A stretch of 64,000 nt of DNA. It comes from Putridiphycobacter sp965230195. GTDB lineage: Bacteria > Bacteroidota > Bacteroidia > Flavobacteriales_D > Crocinitomicaceae. The notes beneath the pieces were generated by a model, which was given only the letters and a program-made list of their open reading frames with translations, was not told the origin of the DNA and ran no database searches. The DNA lies in NCBI GenBank assembly GCA_965230195.1, contig OZ245997.1, positions 1,922,001 through 1,986,000 of the forward strand. Reading direction: 5' to 3'. Both the position numbers and the translations under genes were made by a program. Positions 15,829 through 25,532 of this stretch are shown here, piece by piece (within the stretch, counting starts at the first letter, position 1; the number at the start of each line of letters is the position of its first letter).

Positions 15829-16392
15829 TTACAAGTTGGCTTTTATCCGTTCAGTTAGATCCTCAATTGTTCCAAGTCCTTCAAATGTCAGAACCTCAAT
15901 TTCAGATTTCATATATTCAATGGCTGATCTTGTCGAATTCTCAAAAACTTCAATTCTTTTTTTATGAATTTCAGGATCTTTGTCATCTTTTCGATTAGAG
16001 GTTTGTGCTCTTTTTTCAGCTCTGATCAAAAGTTCCGATTTTGGAACATTTATATTTAGAACTTTTCCGATTTTCATGTTTTTTGATTCAACAAGTTCAA
16101 GTAAGTCATCAACCTGGGCTTTTGTACGTGGATAGCCATCCAGAATTATTCCGGTATTTTCTTTATTCTCTTCAAGAATTTGATTGAATAGATCTTTCAT
16201 TATTGAGTCTGGTACCAAATCACCTTTTTCTTCATATTCTGACATTATTTTCCCAATATCAGTGCCGTTTTCTTTTTCAAGCCTGCATCTGTCTCCTGTT
16301 GATATATGATTATAATTCAATTGCGTTTTTAGAATTTCACATTGAGTTCCTTTTCCTGAATAAGGAGGTCCTGTAATTATTAATATTTCCAT
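15829..16392 (-). CDS. Adenylate kinase family nucleotide kinase
   Basis: 187 residues. The P-loop is GPPYSGKGTQ at residues 8-17. The NMP-binding part has HISTGDRCRLE and LDGYPRTKAQVDDL, and the short-LID region has NRKDDKDPEIHKKRIEVFENST, matching the R-x-DD...R pattern of Adk. No zinc-binding LID is present. It probably phosphorylates AMP or another NMP. Some residues differ from the canonical housekeeping Adk (GPPYSGKGT rather than GPPGAGKGT), and its company of small accessory genes suggests a second copy rather than the essential adk. It overlaps the upstream GNAT gene by 13 bases. Confidence 0.8.
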   Translation of the reverse strand: MEILIITGPPYSGKGTQCEILKTQLNYNHISTGDRCRLEKENGTDIGKIMSEYEEKGDLVPDSIMKDLFNQILEENKENTGIILDGYPRTKAQVDDLLELVESKNMKIGKVLNINVPKSELLIRAEKRAQTSNRKDDKDPEIHKKRIEVFENSTRSAIEYMKSEIEVLTFEGLGTIEDLTERIKANL

Positions 16393-16919
16393 TCACTTTT
16401 TAATAAACCATAAATAATATCATCTACCCATTCACCATCAATTAAAAGGCTTTCTTTAAAATGGGCTTCTTTTCTAAAACTCAACCTTTCTAAAAGTCGA
16501 ATTGAATCAATATTTTTTGGATCAACAGATCCCGTTATTCTATGTTTATTTAGAGATTTAAATAAATAATCAATTGTAACTTTCATGGCATCTGTAGCAA
16601 ATCCTTTTCCATGGTATTTTTTATCTAATGTACATCCAAGTTCACATTGAAACCCGTCATCTCCAATAAAATGTATTCCTAAATCACCTATAATTTCATC
16701 AGATTCCTTTTCAATAATAACTAATTGAAACCAAGATTCAGGCTGGTTAAATTTTGTTGGGTTTCTTGCAATAAATTCATCAACATCATTTAGTTCATTT
16801 GGTACAAATCCTTGATACTTATTTGTTATTGAGTCAGACCGATAACTAAAAATTTGTTTACTATCTTTTGAGTCAACAGGTCTTAATTTAATTCTTTCCG
16901 TTTCTATCACCATTTTCAT
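16380..16919 (-). CDS. GNAT N-acetyltransferase, RimJ/RimL-like
   Basis: 179 residues. It opens with TERIKLRPVDSKDSKQIFSYRSD, then ELGCTLDKKYHGKGFATDAMKVTIDYLF, with the acetyl-CoA-binding motif K-xx-G-K-G-F-A. It ends with NIDSIRLLERLSFRKEAHFKESLLIDGEWVDDIIYGLLKSEW. This pattern is the RimJ/RimL-like Acetyltransf_3 group. These enzymes acetylate protein N-termini or small molecules; the target is unknown. It is the first gene of the run of same-strand genes ending at 14426. Confidence 0.85.
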   Translation of the reverse strand: MKMVIETERIKLRPVDSKDSKQIFSYRSDSITNKYQGFVPNELNDVDEFIARNPTKFNQPESWFQLVIIEKESDEIIGDLGIHFIGDDGFQCELGCTLDKKYHGKGFATDAMKVTIDYLFKSLNKHRITGSVDPKNIDSIRLLERLSFRKEAHFKESLLIDGEWVDDIIYGLLKSEWKY

Positions 16920-17030
16920 TAAGTACTTGTTTGGATAAAGATAGTAGCTTTATTTTCGGCACAATACGAAACTTGTGTTAAAATAAATAAACAAGCTTTG
17001 ATTTGAATAAAAACAAACATTGGCACAGCT

Positions 17031-17060
17031 CTTGTGAATCATTGTTTATTCCTATCTTTA
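17031..17060 (+). promoter_or_regulatory. Likely promoter of the AsmA-family gene
   Basis: CTTG at 17031-17034 and TATCTTTA at 17053-17060 are separated by 18 bases, a near match to TTTG-N19-TAnnTTTG. The -7 box ends 17 bases before the start codon. Confidence 0.45.
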
Positions 17061-17077
17061 ACACGATTTAACAGCAC

Positions 17078-20000
17078 ATGAAATTCAAGTTTTTAAAAAG
17101 CCGTAAATTTTGGAAAAGGTTCATCATTTGGTTGATAGCTTTACCTGTAGTCCTGTTTTTTACTGTTGCATTAGTAGCTTACTGGAAACAGGATGCAATT
17201 GTACAGGAACTGGTATCCAAATTAAATGAAGATTTTGTTGGAGAAATTGAATTGGAAGATTCCCATATCAGCTTATTTGAAAATTTCCCATACATATCAA
17301 TAGACCTGGATCATGTTAAGATTTATGAAGATAAAGCCGATCATAAAGATCCGATTGTAGATTTGGAAGATATTTATGCCGGATTTGATTTATGGACCAT
17401 TCTGTCCGGTTCGTACGATATTAAAGTACTCGAACTTAAAAATGGGTATATTCACGTGATTCAGCATAAAGATGGTGAATTAAATATTACACATGCTTTG
17501 TCATCAACCAAACCGGTTGAAGAGATTGAAGAAGATTTTCATATTCACTTAAAATCCATTGAGCTGATAGGTGTTGATATTTACAAATTGAATGAGTCAA
17601 ATAATTTAATTGTGGAGTCATTTGTTGATCATGCCGAATTGTCTTTTAAGTCGAATGATGAACATGTATTAGCCAGTATTGACGCTCAAATGGAATTGAA
17701 TGTGATTAAAGATGGTGATACCACTTTTTTTAAACATAAGCACCTCAACATTGACAATGAAGTTGAGTATTTAAAGGAGAGTGACTTATTATTGATTAGT
17801 CCATCCGAATTAGAGTTGGAAAAGGCCACTTTTACCGGAGAAGGTTCTATCGATTTTGCAAATGATTTTAATGTAGATGTTGAGCTGTATGCCAGAAAGG
17901 AAAATTTTGAGTTGTTTATGGCATTTGCTCCTGAAGAAATCTATCCGGTACTTAAACAATATGAAAATGCAGGGGATATTGTTTTTGATGTTAAAGTAAA
18001 AGGCAAGGCTGTCAATGGTAGTACACCTCATGTTGATGCCACCTTTAGTTGTAAGGATGCACATATTGAAAATAACCTGACCCATAAAAGATTAGATAAA
18101 CTGAACTTTTCCGGAAGCTTTACCAATAACGGAAAAGGTGGCCTGGAGCATATGGAGTTTACCTTAAATGATTTTTCTGCTAAGCCCGAAGCCGGAACAT
18201 TTTCCTCAAATCTTTATGTCAAAAACTTCGATTCTCCGGATATTGATATGACACTTGATTCGGATTTTAACCTTGAATTTTTGGCTTCTTTTATCAATAT
18301 GACCAGCTTTGAAGATATGAGTGGGGATGTACAATTGCACATGAAATTTCATGATATCATTGACCTGACCCGTCCCGAAAAATCAATTGAGAAGTTAAAT
18401 GAGGCTTATTATTCTGAGATCCTGGTTAATAATCTCAGGTTTAAAACCTCTGCATATCACTTACCACTGGATGATTTGGACATGAAAGTTACCGTTGAGG
18501 GACATGAAGCTCAAATTGATTATTTCCGTGCAAAAGCTGGAAATTCTGATATTAAAATGAACGGTCATATTACTGATTTGCCGGCTGTTTTACACCATAC
18601 TGATGATGTAGTTACTGCCGATTTAACTATTGAATCTAAATTATTAGATATAAAGGAGCTGACGCGAATCGGAGATGTAGATTCATCTTCAGTTGATGAA
18701 AAAATTGATGATTTTAGTATGAAGCTAAAATTCGTGACAACCGCACGAAATTTTACGGAGTCACCTCATCTGCCAAGGGGTGAGTTTTTTATTGATGACT
18801 TATATGCCACCCTGGAACATTATCCACATACATTACACGATTTTCATGGTGATCTATTTATAGAAGATTCCAATTTCAGAATTATTGATTTTTCAGGAAT
18901 GATTGATGAATCAGATTTCCATTTTTCGGGACGATTATTTGATTATGAACGTTGGCTGGAAGAGCATCCTAAGGGAGATACACGGATTGAATTTGATTTG
19001 ACATCAGATAAATTGCAGTTAGAGGATCTCTTTTCTTATGGGGGAGAAAATTATGTGCCGGAAGATTACCGTCATGAAGTATTGAGTCAATTAAAACTAC
19101 ATGGTGCAGTTGATCTTCATTTTAATAATGGTTTCCGTTCATCTGATTTAAGATTAACCCAGTTAGACGCTAAAATGAAAGTACATCCCATGAAGTTTGA
19201 GAATTTTAATGGAAGGGTGCATATTGAGGACGAGCATTTAGTGGTCGAGGAACTGAACGGGCAAATTGGTAAATCCAAATTCGGTTTAGATATGAATTAC
19301 TATTTTGGGGAGGATGAGGCCATTCGAAAAAGAGATAATCACTTTGGTTTAAGGGCTTCGCATCTGGATATTGATGAATTATTTAATTATAATGAACCAC
19401 CTGGTCAGTTAGCCGAAAGTCCTTCGGAGCACGAAGATGTTTTCAATATTTATGAATTGCCTTTTTCAACTATGACGTTCGATCTGGACATTGATCATTT
19501 AAATTATCACCGGTATTTACTGGATGACTTGCATGCCCGTTTACGAACCACACCAGATCATTATATCTACATTGATACAGCGCGTTTAAGAGCAGCTGGC
19601 GGTAAAATAGAATTGGCAGGATATTTTAACGGGTCGGATAAGGATAAAATCTATTTCAGCCCAAATTTGAAACTAAAAGGGGTTGATTTGGATAAACTGC
19701 TATTCAAATTTGAAAACTTTGGACAGGATCATTTGGTATCTGAAAATTTGCATGGAAAAATAACCAGTACAATTACGGGTAAAGTGCACATGCATGCTGA
19801 TATGGTCCCTATTTTAGATGACTCGGAGGTACATATGGATGTGACAATTGTGGATGGCAGCTTGATTGACTATGCCCCTATTGTTGATCTCAAGGAATAT
19901 TTCGTTGACAAAAACGTGCACAAAGTGCGTTTCGATACTCTTCAAAATCATATCGACTTTAAGGATGGTACAATCACTATTCCGAATATGACCATTAATT

Positions 20001-20272
20001 CCAGTCTGGGTTATATGGTGATTTCGGGTAATCAGGATGTTGATTATAATATGGAATATTATATTCGTGTTCCACTAAAACTGATTGCAGGTACCGGGTT
20101 TAAAATGCTTTTTGGAAAGGATAAGGAGGCCGTTGATCCGGAACAGGAGGATGACATTGAATATGCTGACAATAACCGTAAGCAAAGTTTTGTCAATGTT
20201 AAAATTATTGGTGATGCCGAAGATTATTCTGTATCGTTGGGTAAGGATAAACGAAATCGAAAAAAGGGGTGA
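17078..20272 (+). CDS. Large AsmA-family protein
   Basis: 1064 residues. An N-terminal membrane helix (FIIWLIALPVVLFFTVALVAYW, about residues 14-35) is followed by a very long beta-rich, acidic, histidine-rich body. Its repeated pattern (xVxVxDGxhxF, for example DDLYATLEHYPHTLHDFHGDLFI) resembles AsmA/TamB-like bridge proteins that shuttle lipids or affect outer-membrane assembly. The AsmA_2-like C-terminal region lies about residues 760-1010, with STITGKVHMHADMVPILDDSEVHMDVTIVDGSLIDYAPI. It is a single gene on the plus strand between two minus-strand blocks. The specific role is inferred. Confidence 0.8.
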   Translation: MKFKFLKSRKFWKRFIIWLIALPVVLFFTVALVAYWKQDAIVQELVSKLNEDFVGEIELEDSHISLFENFPYISIDLDHVKIYEDKADHKDPIVDLEDIYAGFDLWTILSGSYDIKVLELKNGYIHVIQHKDGELNITHALSSTKPVEEIEEDFHIHLKSIELIGVDIYKLNESNNLIVESFVDHAELSFKSNDEHVLASIDAQMELNVIKDGDTTFFKHKHLNIDNEVEYLKESDLLLISPSELELEKATFTGEGSIDFANDFNVDVELYARKENFELFMAFAPEEIYPVLKQYENAGDIVFDVKVKGKAVNGSTPHVDATFSCKDAHIENNLTHKRLDKLNFSGSFTNNGKGGLEHMEFTLNDFSAKPEAGTFSSNLYVKNFDSPDIDMTLDSDFNLEFLASFINMTSFEDMSGDVQLHMKFHDIIDLTRPEKSIEKLNEAYYSEILVNNLRFKTSAYHLPLDDLDMKVTVEGHEAQIDYFRAKAGNSDIKMNGHITDLPAVLHHTDDVVTADLTIESKLLDIKELTRIGDVDSSSVDEKIDDFSMKLKFVTTARNFTESPHLPRGEFFIDDLYATLEHYPHTLHDFHGDLFIEDSNFRIIDFSGMIDESDFHFSGRLFDYERWLEEHPKGDTRIEFDLTSDKLQLEDLFSYGGENYVPEDYRHEVLSQLKLHGAVDLHFNNGFRSSDLRLTQLDAKMKVHPMKFENFNGRVHIEDEHLVVEELNGQIGKSKFGLDMNYYFGEDEAIRKRDNHFGLRASHLDIDELFNYNEPPGQLAESPSEHEDVFNIYELPFSTMTFDLDIDHLNYHRYLLDDLHARLRTTPDHYIYIDTARLRAAGGKIELAGYFNGSDKDKIYFSPNLKLKGVDLDKLLFKFENFGQDHLVSENLHGKITSTITGKVHMHADMVPILDDSEVHMDVTIVDGSLIDYAPIVDLKEYFVDKNVHKVRFDTLQNHIDFKDGTITIPNMTINSSLGYMVISGNQDVDYNMEYYIRVPLKLIAGTGFKMLFGKDKEAVDPEQEDDIEYADNNRKQSFVNVKIIGDAEDYSVSLGKDKRNRKKG

Positions 20273-20344
20273 TAGAATGTAAAAGTATTAGCAGATTGCG
20301 CTCCTCTCTAACTTGATTTTATACCAAATTCGGCCCTCTGTCAT

Positions 20345-21859
20345 TTAATTTATTACGACCTTTTTGATTATTGGTTTTTTGCCATTTTGCATAATAGACA
20401 GGTAATACAAACCACTATCAAGGCCTGCAAAATTCAATAGAGTATCATAGCCCTCCCAATTTGAAATTTCTTTGACCTTTTTACCATTATTATCAAAAAT
20501 TACCAGTGTAACATTAGTCAGGAATTCATTAAATTCAATATGAATAACAGCATTCGAAGGATTCGGATAAACTAACACCGTCTCATCATTTTCTAAGTCA
20601 TCAGTTCTTAAACCCTCGCCTGTGAAATACCTTGCAATAACAAGGTCCTGGTTATCTGTATTATAAAAATGACCGGCTAATAACAGGCGTCCATTATCGT
20701 GGATGGCCATATCATTGGCCTGACTGGTTGTAGATGAAATTTGTGTAATTACCGTACCATTATCTCCGAAATTGAGATCTAAACTGCCATCTGATTCAAA
20801 TTTTGCTAATGCCAGATTTGAACTTGTTGCCCCATTATTTGCAGCACCAGCCAGGAAAATACTGCCATTATCTGTAATTGCCATGGCTTTAGTTTGGCTT
20901 GACGTACCTACAATGGCGTTAGCGATACCATTAGTGCCAAAAGTGTTGTCAGGTGTCCCGTCACTATTATATTGTGACAGTAAAAAAGCATTTGTTAAAA
21001 AACCAGTGTGAGCATGCCCGCCCACCAAAATTTTATTGTTATCAACTATGCTCATTGCTTTGCCTATAGCTGAATTCCCAAAAGGAGTCAACACCAATCC
21101 ATTGGAACCAAAAGAATTATCAACTGAGCCATCTGCATTATATCTCCATAATGCTAAGTTCGAATTGGATGTGCCACATAAAATAATTTTACCATCATCT
21201 TGTACAGTCATATCATAACTTTCTCCTTCAGTTCCTACTACAATACCATTTGTGCCGAACGAATTGTCTAAAGTACCATCAACATTGTATCTCAATAGTA
21301 CAATGTATGAATTGTCATTACTGTTGTGCTGAGCATATCCTGCTAAAAGAATCTTGCCGTCGTTTTGAATGTCAATGGCTGTGCAAAGTTCACTGTAATA
21401 ACCACTGATATCGGTAATGATAGTACCATTTTGTCCGAGTGAATTATCAATTGCTCCAGACGCGGAATATCTTGCCAGATTGATGTGCCAATCTGAAGCA
21501 CCACACATTACTATTTTGCCATCATTCTGGATCGCCAAAGCATTGCCTTCGCTTTGATTTTCGATTGGGGTTATCACCGTACCATTATTGCCAAAGGTCA
21601 GGTCCTTTGTGCCATCATCATTGAATCTGATTAAACCAAAATCCCACGAGGTGAAGCTATTTTGAATATAACCGCCAATCAAAAATTTGCCATCATCCTG
21701 AACAGTAATAGCCCGGACATCATCATTAAACAAGCTGGGTGTCTCCACTACTATCCCATTTGTTCCAAACGATTGATCCAGGGCACCTGCCTGTGCATTT
21801 AAGCTAACAGGTAAACATAAGACCAAGACAATTTTAGTTATGATGAGTTTATAGTTCAT
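20345..21859 (-). CDS. Delta-60 repeat protein with T9SS sorting domain
   Basis: About 504 residues. A signal peptide ends near SLNAQAG. Seven repeats of roughly 50 residues follow, with the pattern LDxSFGxNGxVxT...DGKILLAG, the Delta-60 (beta-propeller-like) repeat. The C-terminus has VYPNPSNAVIHIEF...LYYLSIMQNGKKPIIKKVVIN, a type A sorting domain for type IX secretion. It should be exported and attached at the cell surface. I start at MNYKLIIT; an in-frame ATG four codons upstream is possible. It is co-oriented with the next surface protein gene. The ligand is unknown. Confidence 0.85.
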   Translation of the reverse strand: MNYKLIITKIVLVLCLPVSLNAQAGALDQSFGTNGIVVETPSLFNDDVRAITVQDDGKFLIGGYIQNSFTSWDFGLIRFNDDGTKDLTFGNNGTVITPIENQSEGNALAIQNDGKIVMCGASDWHINLARYSASGAIDNSLGQNGTIITDISGYYSELCTAIDIQNDGKILLAGYAQHNSNDNSYIVLLRYNVDGTLDNSFGTNGIVVGTEGESYDMTVQDDGKIILCGTSNSNLALWRYNADGSVDNSFGSNGLVLTPFGNSAIGKAMSIVDNNKILVGGHAHTGFLTNAFLLSQYNSDGTPDNTFGTNGIANAIVGTSSQTKAMAITDNGSIFLAGAANNGATSSNLALAKFESDGSLDLNFGDNGTVITQISSTTSQANDMAIHDNGRLLLAGHFYNTDNQDLVIARYFTGEGLRTDDLENDETVLVYPNPSNAVIHIEFNEFLTNVTLVIFDNNGKKVKEISNWEGYDTLLNFAGLDSGLYYLSIMQNGKKPIIKKVVIN

Positions 21860-21955
21860 ATTATCAAACATAAGGAGAATGACTGATTTTGTTGGGAATT
21901 TTATGGTAAAGTGTAAACAGTTTTAGTAATGTGGTTGTTTTAGCATTTATTTGGT

Positions 21956-24550
21956 TTATTCTTTTATTAATCGAATTACAGCTTTCTGACCTTCAGATTC
22001 AATAGTCAGTAAGTAAATTCCTTCAGGTTGTTTTAGATTTAAATTTAATAATTGCCCTTCAATATAGGTTCCTGATTGGATTACCTTTCCGCTTAAGTCA
22101 ATTATGGTGATCGTTATAGAATTGTAATTTTGTCCTAAATCAACGGAAAAATCTCCATTTGTTGGATTTGGAAAGAGCCGGAGGTCTTGCCCAAAACTAT
22201 TTTCAATGACACCAACATTTGTGATATTGATGCAGGCAGATGTATCTGAGCAACTACCGACACTAACTACAACAGCATAGCTGCCATTATTAGTTGCAGT
22301 ATAACTGGCACTGGTAGCTCCTGATATTGGACTGTTTCCATCATTACAATCAATCCATTGATAATTTGCTCCAGTCTGATTAGACGACATTACTAATCCA
22401 ACAACTGCAGTTGATGTATCAATTGCGCTTAACACATTTAAGTTGATGGTAACCGTAGAATCACAGCCATTAGGTCCTATATTTGTAAACACTTCAGTTG
22501 CTCCTGTCACAGAGGTATTATAAGTGGTGCCATTAACCACAATGCTATCCCCATCACATATGGTTTGATTGATCACGCCTTCCAAAGGGCTTAATACAGT
22601 CAGGTTGATGGTGACGGTAGAATCACAGCCGTTAGGTCCTACACTAGTAAACACTTCAGTTGCTCCGATCACCGAGGTATTATAAGTGGTGCCATTAACC
22701 ACAATACTATCCCCATCACATATGGTTTGATTGATCACACTTGCTAAAGGGCTTAATACGGTCAGGTTGATGGTGACGGTGGAATCGCAGCCATTAGGTC
22801 CTACGTTAGTAAACACTTCAGTTGCTCCGGTCACCGAGGTATTATAAGTGGTGCCATTAACCACAATGCTATCCCCATCACAAATAGTCTGATTGATCAC
22901 ACTTGCTAAAGGGCTTAATACGGTCAGGTTGATGGTGACGGTAGAATCGCAGCCGTTAGGTCCTACACTAGTAAACACTTCAGTTGCTCCGGTCACCGAG
23001 GTATTATAAGTGATGCCATTAACCACAATACTATCCCCATCGCAAATGGTCTCGTTAATTGTGCCCGTCAGAGCGGGTAATAAGGTCAATGTTGTTTCAA
23101 CAATACTGTCACAGCAACCGGTGTTAAGGGTGTCATAAAATATTCCGGAGGAAAATTGCCACGAACCGGCAAGAAATGAACTGTCAGAATTACAAATTGT
23201 AGCGGATTGAATAGTAAGAGGAATGCTACAAACGGTTTCAATGATCGAAAGGTCTGTTCTCGTAACTCCAGTGCTCCCGGGCGTTGAGCTGTTGCTCCCG
23301 TTTAAGGTACAGTTTGATTGTGTTGTGGTCAGCGTAGTGCCATTCGCACCTCCGTTATTACTTAAAACAATATTTGGGGATACTGAACTTTGGTTAACCC
23401 ATAAAACACCTCCGCTTCCTCCTCCTCCCGGACCATTACAGTTTGAAGTACCTACATTAGCAACATTTCCGCCATCGCCTCCACTTGCATTTACAGCCAA
23501 AGTTCCAATATATGTTGAAACGTCAAGTAATACTGTGCCACCGGCACCAGCACCACCGGCACCATCTGCAGAATTTGCGGAGACTGATGCTCCCTCAACA
23601 TTTATTGCATTTCCATTTCCTATGATGGTATCTGCTTTGACTATAACAATACCTCCTCCATTGCTTCCTGCAGTAGCTGTGGCAGGGTTGTTTTCATGTC
23701 CCGAACCACCGCCACCTCCTAAAAATATTTTGTTGAGGGCATTGGAATAGGTATTTGATTTACCACCTACGCCTGGTGAAATTCCTCTGCACGTAAAAGT
23801 ACTTGGTCTGATTCGCTCACCACCTTGTCCACCGGTATTGGCATTTCCACCACCACCGCCACCGGAATTATGATCGTTTCCACCACCTCCTCCATTGGCC
23901 TGAGCTCCTCTTCCTGCTGTTTTTCCAGTTATGTAGAGGGCTACTCCTTCCCCTTTCATGGCGCCTTCCCCGGTATTGATGTCATAATGGTAGTCCGAAG
24001 GATCAGAAAACCACGCACAACTAAAGGCAGAGGTCGTTGTTGAGCCTCCCCGAAAGCCAAGGCCTTGTAAATCTATGGCATCATTCATTGTAAGGGTACC
24101 CGTACATTCAAAGGTAAGAACACCTCCTGTCGATCCATCCCATGTGGGCGCCGTTAGCATTCCGGTAATGACAGCTTCATGATAAACCGGAACCCCGACG
24201 ATCTGAACGATTCCTGAAGGATCGTACGTTCTCTGAATCCCCATAACAATAATAGTGGTAGCGTCCGGAATACTACAGACCGTAGTAAATTCATAATTGC
24301 CAGCATCATTTATATTCGTAATATCTCCAAAACCTGAGGTGTTACTTTGATCAATAGTTGCCCCTTGCATCTGAATGATTAATAATTTATCACCCGCAGA
24401 AAACCCTGCCGAAGAAGAAACTGTTATTGTGTCACCAGAAAACCCACTGACGCTGGCGTATGTATTTATAATTCCGGAAATATTGGTACTTTGAGATACA
24501 CATAGAACAGATGTGCACATTAGAATTATTATTAAAAAAAGATTTCTCAT
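21956..24550 (-). CDS. Large T9SS-secreted surface protein with tandem repeats
   Basis: About 864 residues. A signal peptide (MRNLFLIIILMCTSVLC) is followed by a beta-rich domain, then a glycine-rich stretch (several GGGGG runs about residues 205-300), then four copies of a 54-residue repeat (TICDGDSIVVNGTTYNTSVTG pattern with two Cys each). Next is a PKD/SprB-like linker (GANYQWIDCNDGNSPISG) and a type A T9SS sorting domain at the end (LFPNPTNGDFSVDL...AVIRLIKE). Start chosen at ATG 24550, not 24577, because the signal peptide begins there. It is likely a surface adhesin. Confidence 0.85.
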   Translation of the reverse strand: MRNLFLIIILMCTSVLCVSQSTNISGIINTYASVSGFSGDTITVSSSAGFSAGDKLLIIQMQGATIDQSNTSGFGDITNINDAGNYEFTTVCSIPDATTIIVMGIQRTYDPSGIVQIVGVPVYHEAVITGMLTAPTWDGSTGGVLTFECTGTLTMNDAIDLQGLGFRGGSTTTSAFSCAWFSDPSDYHYDINTGEGAMKGEGVALYITGKTAGRGAQANGGGGGNDHNSGGGGGGNANTGGQGGERIRPSTFTCRGISPGVGGKSNTYSNALNKIFLGGGGGSGHENNPATATAGSNGGGIVIVKADTIIGNGNAINVEGASVSANSADGAGGAGAGGTVLLDVSTYIGTLAVNASGGDGGNVANVGTSNCNGPGGGGSGGVLWVNQSSVSPNIVLSNNGGANGTTLTTTQSNCTLNGSNSSTPGSTGVTRTDLSIIETVCSIPLTIQSATICNSDSSFLAGSWQFSSGIFYDTLNTGCCDSIVETTLTLLPALTGTINETICDGDSIVVNGITYNTSVTGATEVFTSVGPNGCDSTVTINLTVLSPLASVINQTICDGDSIVVNGTTYNTSVTGATEVFTNVGPNGCDSTVTINLTVLSPLASVINQTICDGDSIVVNGTTYNTSVIGATEVFTSVGPNGCDSTVTINLTVLSPLEGVINQTICDGDSIVVNGTTYNTSVTGATEVFTNIGPNGCDSTVTINLNVLSAIDTSTAVVGLVMSSNQTGANYQWIDCNDGNSPISGATSASYTATNNGSYAVVVSVGSCSDTSACINITNVGVIENSFGQDLRLFPNPTNGDFSVDLGQNYNSITITIIDLSGKVIQSGTYIEGQLLNLNLKQPEGIYLLTIESEGQKAVIRLIKE
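22436..23080 (-). repeat. Four tandem 162-bp coding repeats
   Basis: The same stretch (GGTTGATGGTGACGGTAGAA and what follows) recurs at offsets 22441, 22603, 22765 and 22927. The spacing is exactly 162 bases, that is 54 codons. The first copy differs most at DNA level and the inner copies are nearly identical, pointing to recent duplication or gene conversion. Confidence 0.85.
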
Positions 24551-24767
24551 GGTTCGGTCTGCTTTAAAGTTTGTCAACGATTAGTATCTGAATCCTATAC
24601 TACTGCTATTAGGCTATCCTTCGGATATGGTATTAGTTTTCCCTTTAATATACCTAATTTATACCTTATAATAGTACTTAACATCAGTTTAAAGATAGTT
24701 AAATTTTCAGGTTAGGAGTTTGTTTATATCACACTCCGGATGTGAATACTAACTTTTCCTAAAGTTG

Positions 24768-25295
24768 TTATTCAAACTCTTGTCCATTCATTTGTACCAC
24801 TGAGTATGATCTGTTTTTCAATTGAATATTAAATTGATACTCATATTCACAAAAACATTCACAAGTAAAAAAACTGATATTCTTATAAGTTAGATTTAAT
24901 GTATCATCTTTGATATCAATATCTCCAATATACTCATGGCAACAATCATCAATAAATCTAAATTGTATTAAATGTGATGTGTCAGTCTTTGTATTAATTA
25001 TGTCGAAAGGTTGCTTCCGTTCATATTTCCTTACATTTTCCATACTTGCTCCACCACCTTTACAGTTGTCGGTACAAACAAAAGTATATGACTTCTTTTT
25101 CATTCTAACCAGGTGGTCAGATTTCTCCTTTTCAAGTTTTTGTTCAATATCCTCTTCTTCATTATCAGACTCACCCCTGGTTTGATTAGATGAAATAGTA
25201 GTTAAGTGATGTCCTTTTTTTTCCTTTTCTTTTGACGATTGAGGTTGGCATGATACTATCAAAAAGCTTAGAAGAATTATTAATATGATTTTCAT
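24768..25295 (-). CDS. Hypothetical lipoprotein
   Basis: 175 residues. The signal peptide has lipobox IVSC (Cys16). The mature region is charged and Lys/Glu-rich, then has paired cysteines: CTDNCKGGG, FIDDCCHEY, FTCECFCEYEY. The cysteine density suggests disulphide bonds or metal binding outside the cytoplasm. I recognise no family. A block of repeats (REP, palindromes, terminator) lies directly upstream between this gene and sufD. Confidence 0.55.
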   Translation of the reverse strand: MKIILIILLSFLIVSCQPQSSKEKEKKGHHLTTISSNQTRGESDNEEEDIEQKLEKEKSDHLVRMKKKSYTFVCTDNCKGGGASMENVRKYERKQPFDIINTKTDTSHLIQFRFIDDCCHEYIGDIDIKDDTLNLTYKNISFFTCECFCEYEYQFNIQLKNRSYSVVQMNGQEFE

Positions 25296-25360
25296 GTTTT
25301 TTGAAGATAACTTAGAGTTTACTAAAGTTAATCAATTATTCAATACATGTTTAAGAGAGT

Positions 25361-25383
25361 CACGCGAGTATTCGCGCGCCAGC
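25361..25383 (+). repeat. Solitary REP-like palindrome, copy C
   Basis: CACGCGA-GTAT-TCGCGCGCCAGC matches RAYT-flanking copies A and B over at least 20 positions, with a change at the outer base of the stem (GT for GG). It lies about 11 kb from the transposase, as expected for a REP dispersed by a RAYT. Confidence 0.7.
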
Positions 25384-25412
25384 TTGGTGAGTTTAATCAG
25401 GTTTAAGACTTG

Positions 25413-25466
25413 CCTCGTCACTTCGAGTGAATTTTCAAGGAAAATTTTTATCGAGAAGTGATGAGG
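25413..25466. repeat. Imperfect long hairpin
   Basis: CCTCGTCACTTCGAGTGAA (from 25413) is largely complementary to the segment ending GAAGTGATGAGG at 25466. The stem is about 20 bp with small bulges. It shows no relation to a gene and lies in a cluster of palindromes after sufD. Confidence 0.55.
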
Positions 25467-25474
25467 AGGGAGTC

Positions 25475-25523
25475 GTTCTCGATACATTTTATACAGATGG
25501 CCATCTGTATAAAACACTCGAAC
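25475..25523. repeat. Long near-perfect palindrome with a 28-bp perfect core
   Basis: The core 25487-25514 is a perfect palindrome centred on GG|CC (arms TTTTATACAGATGG / CCATCTGTATAAAA). It is extended by GTTCTCG on one side and CGAAC on the other with small mismatches. It could extrude as a cruciform or be an intergenic repeat element. Confidence 0.7.
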
Positions 25524-25532
25524 TGACACCAA

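Noticed and set aside
15829..16392. Naming the nucleotide kinase adk
   Set aside because: The short LID and P-loop fit the family, but the unusual P-loop residues and accessory neighbours argue against the housekeeping gene.
22436..23080. Regular repeats considered as a CRISPR array
   Set aside because: The 162-bp period lies in frame within one protein and there are no variable spacers.
23223..23750. A 175-residue proline-rich plus-strand open frame
   Set aside because: It is antisense to the glycine-rich region of the T9SS protein; proline runs arise from the complement of glycine codons.
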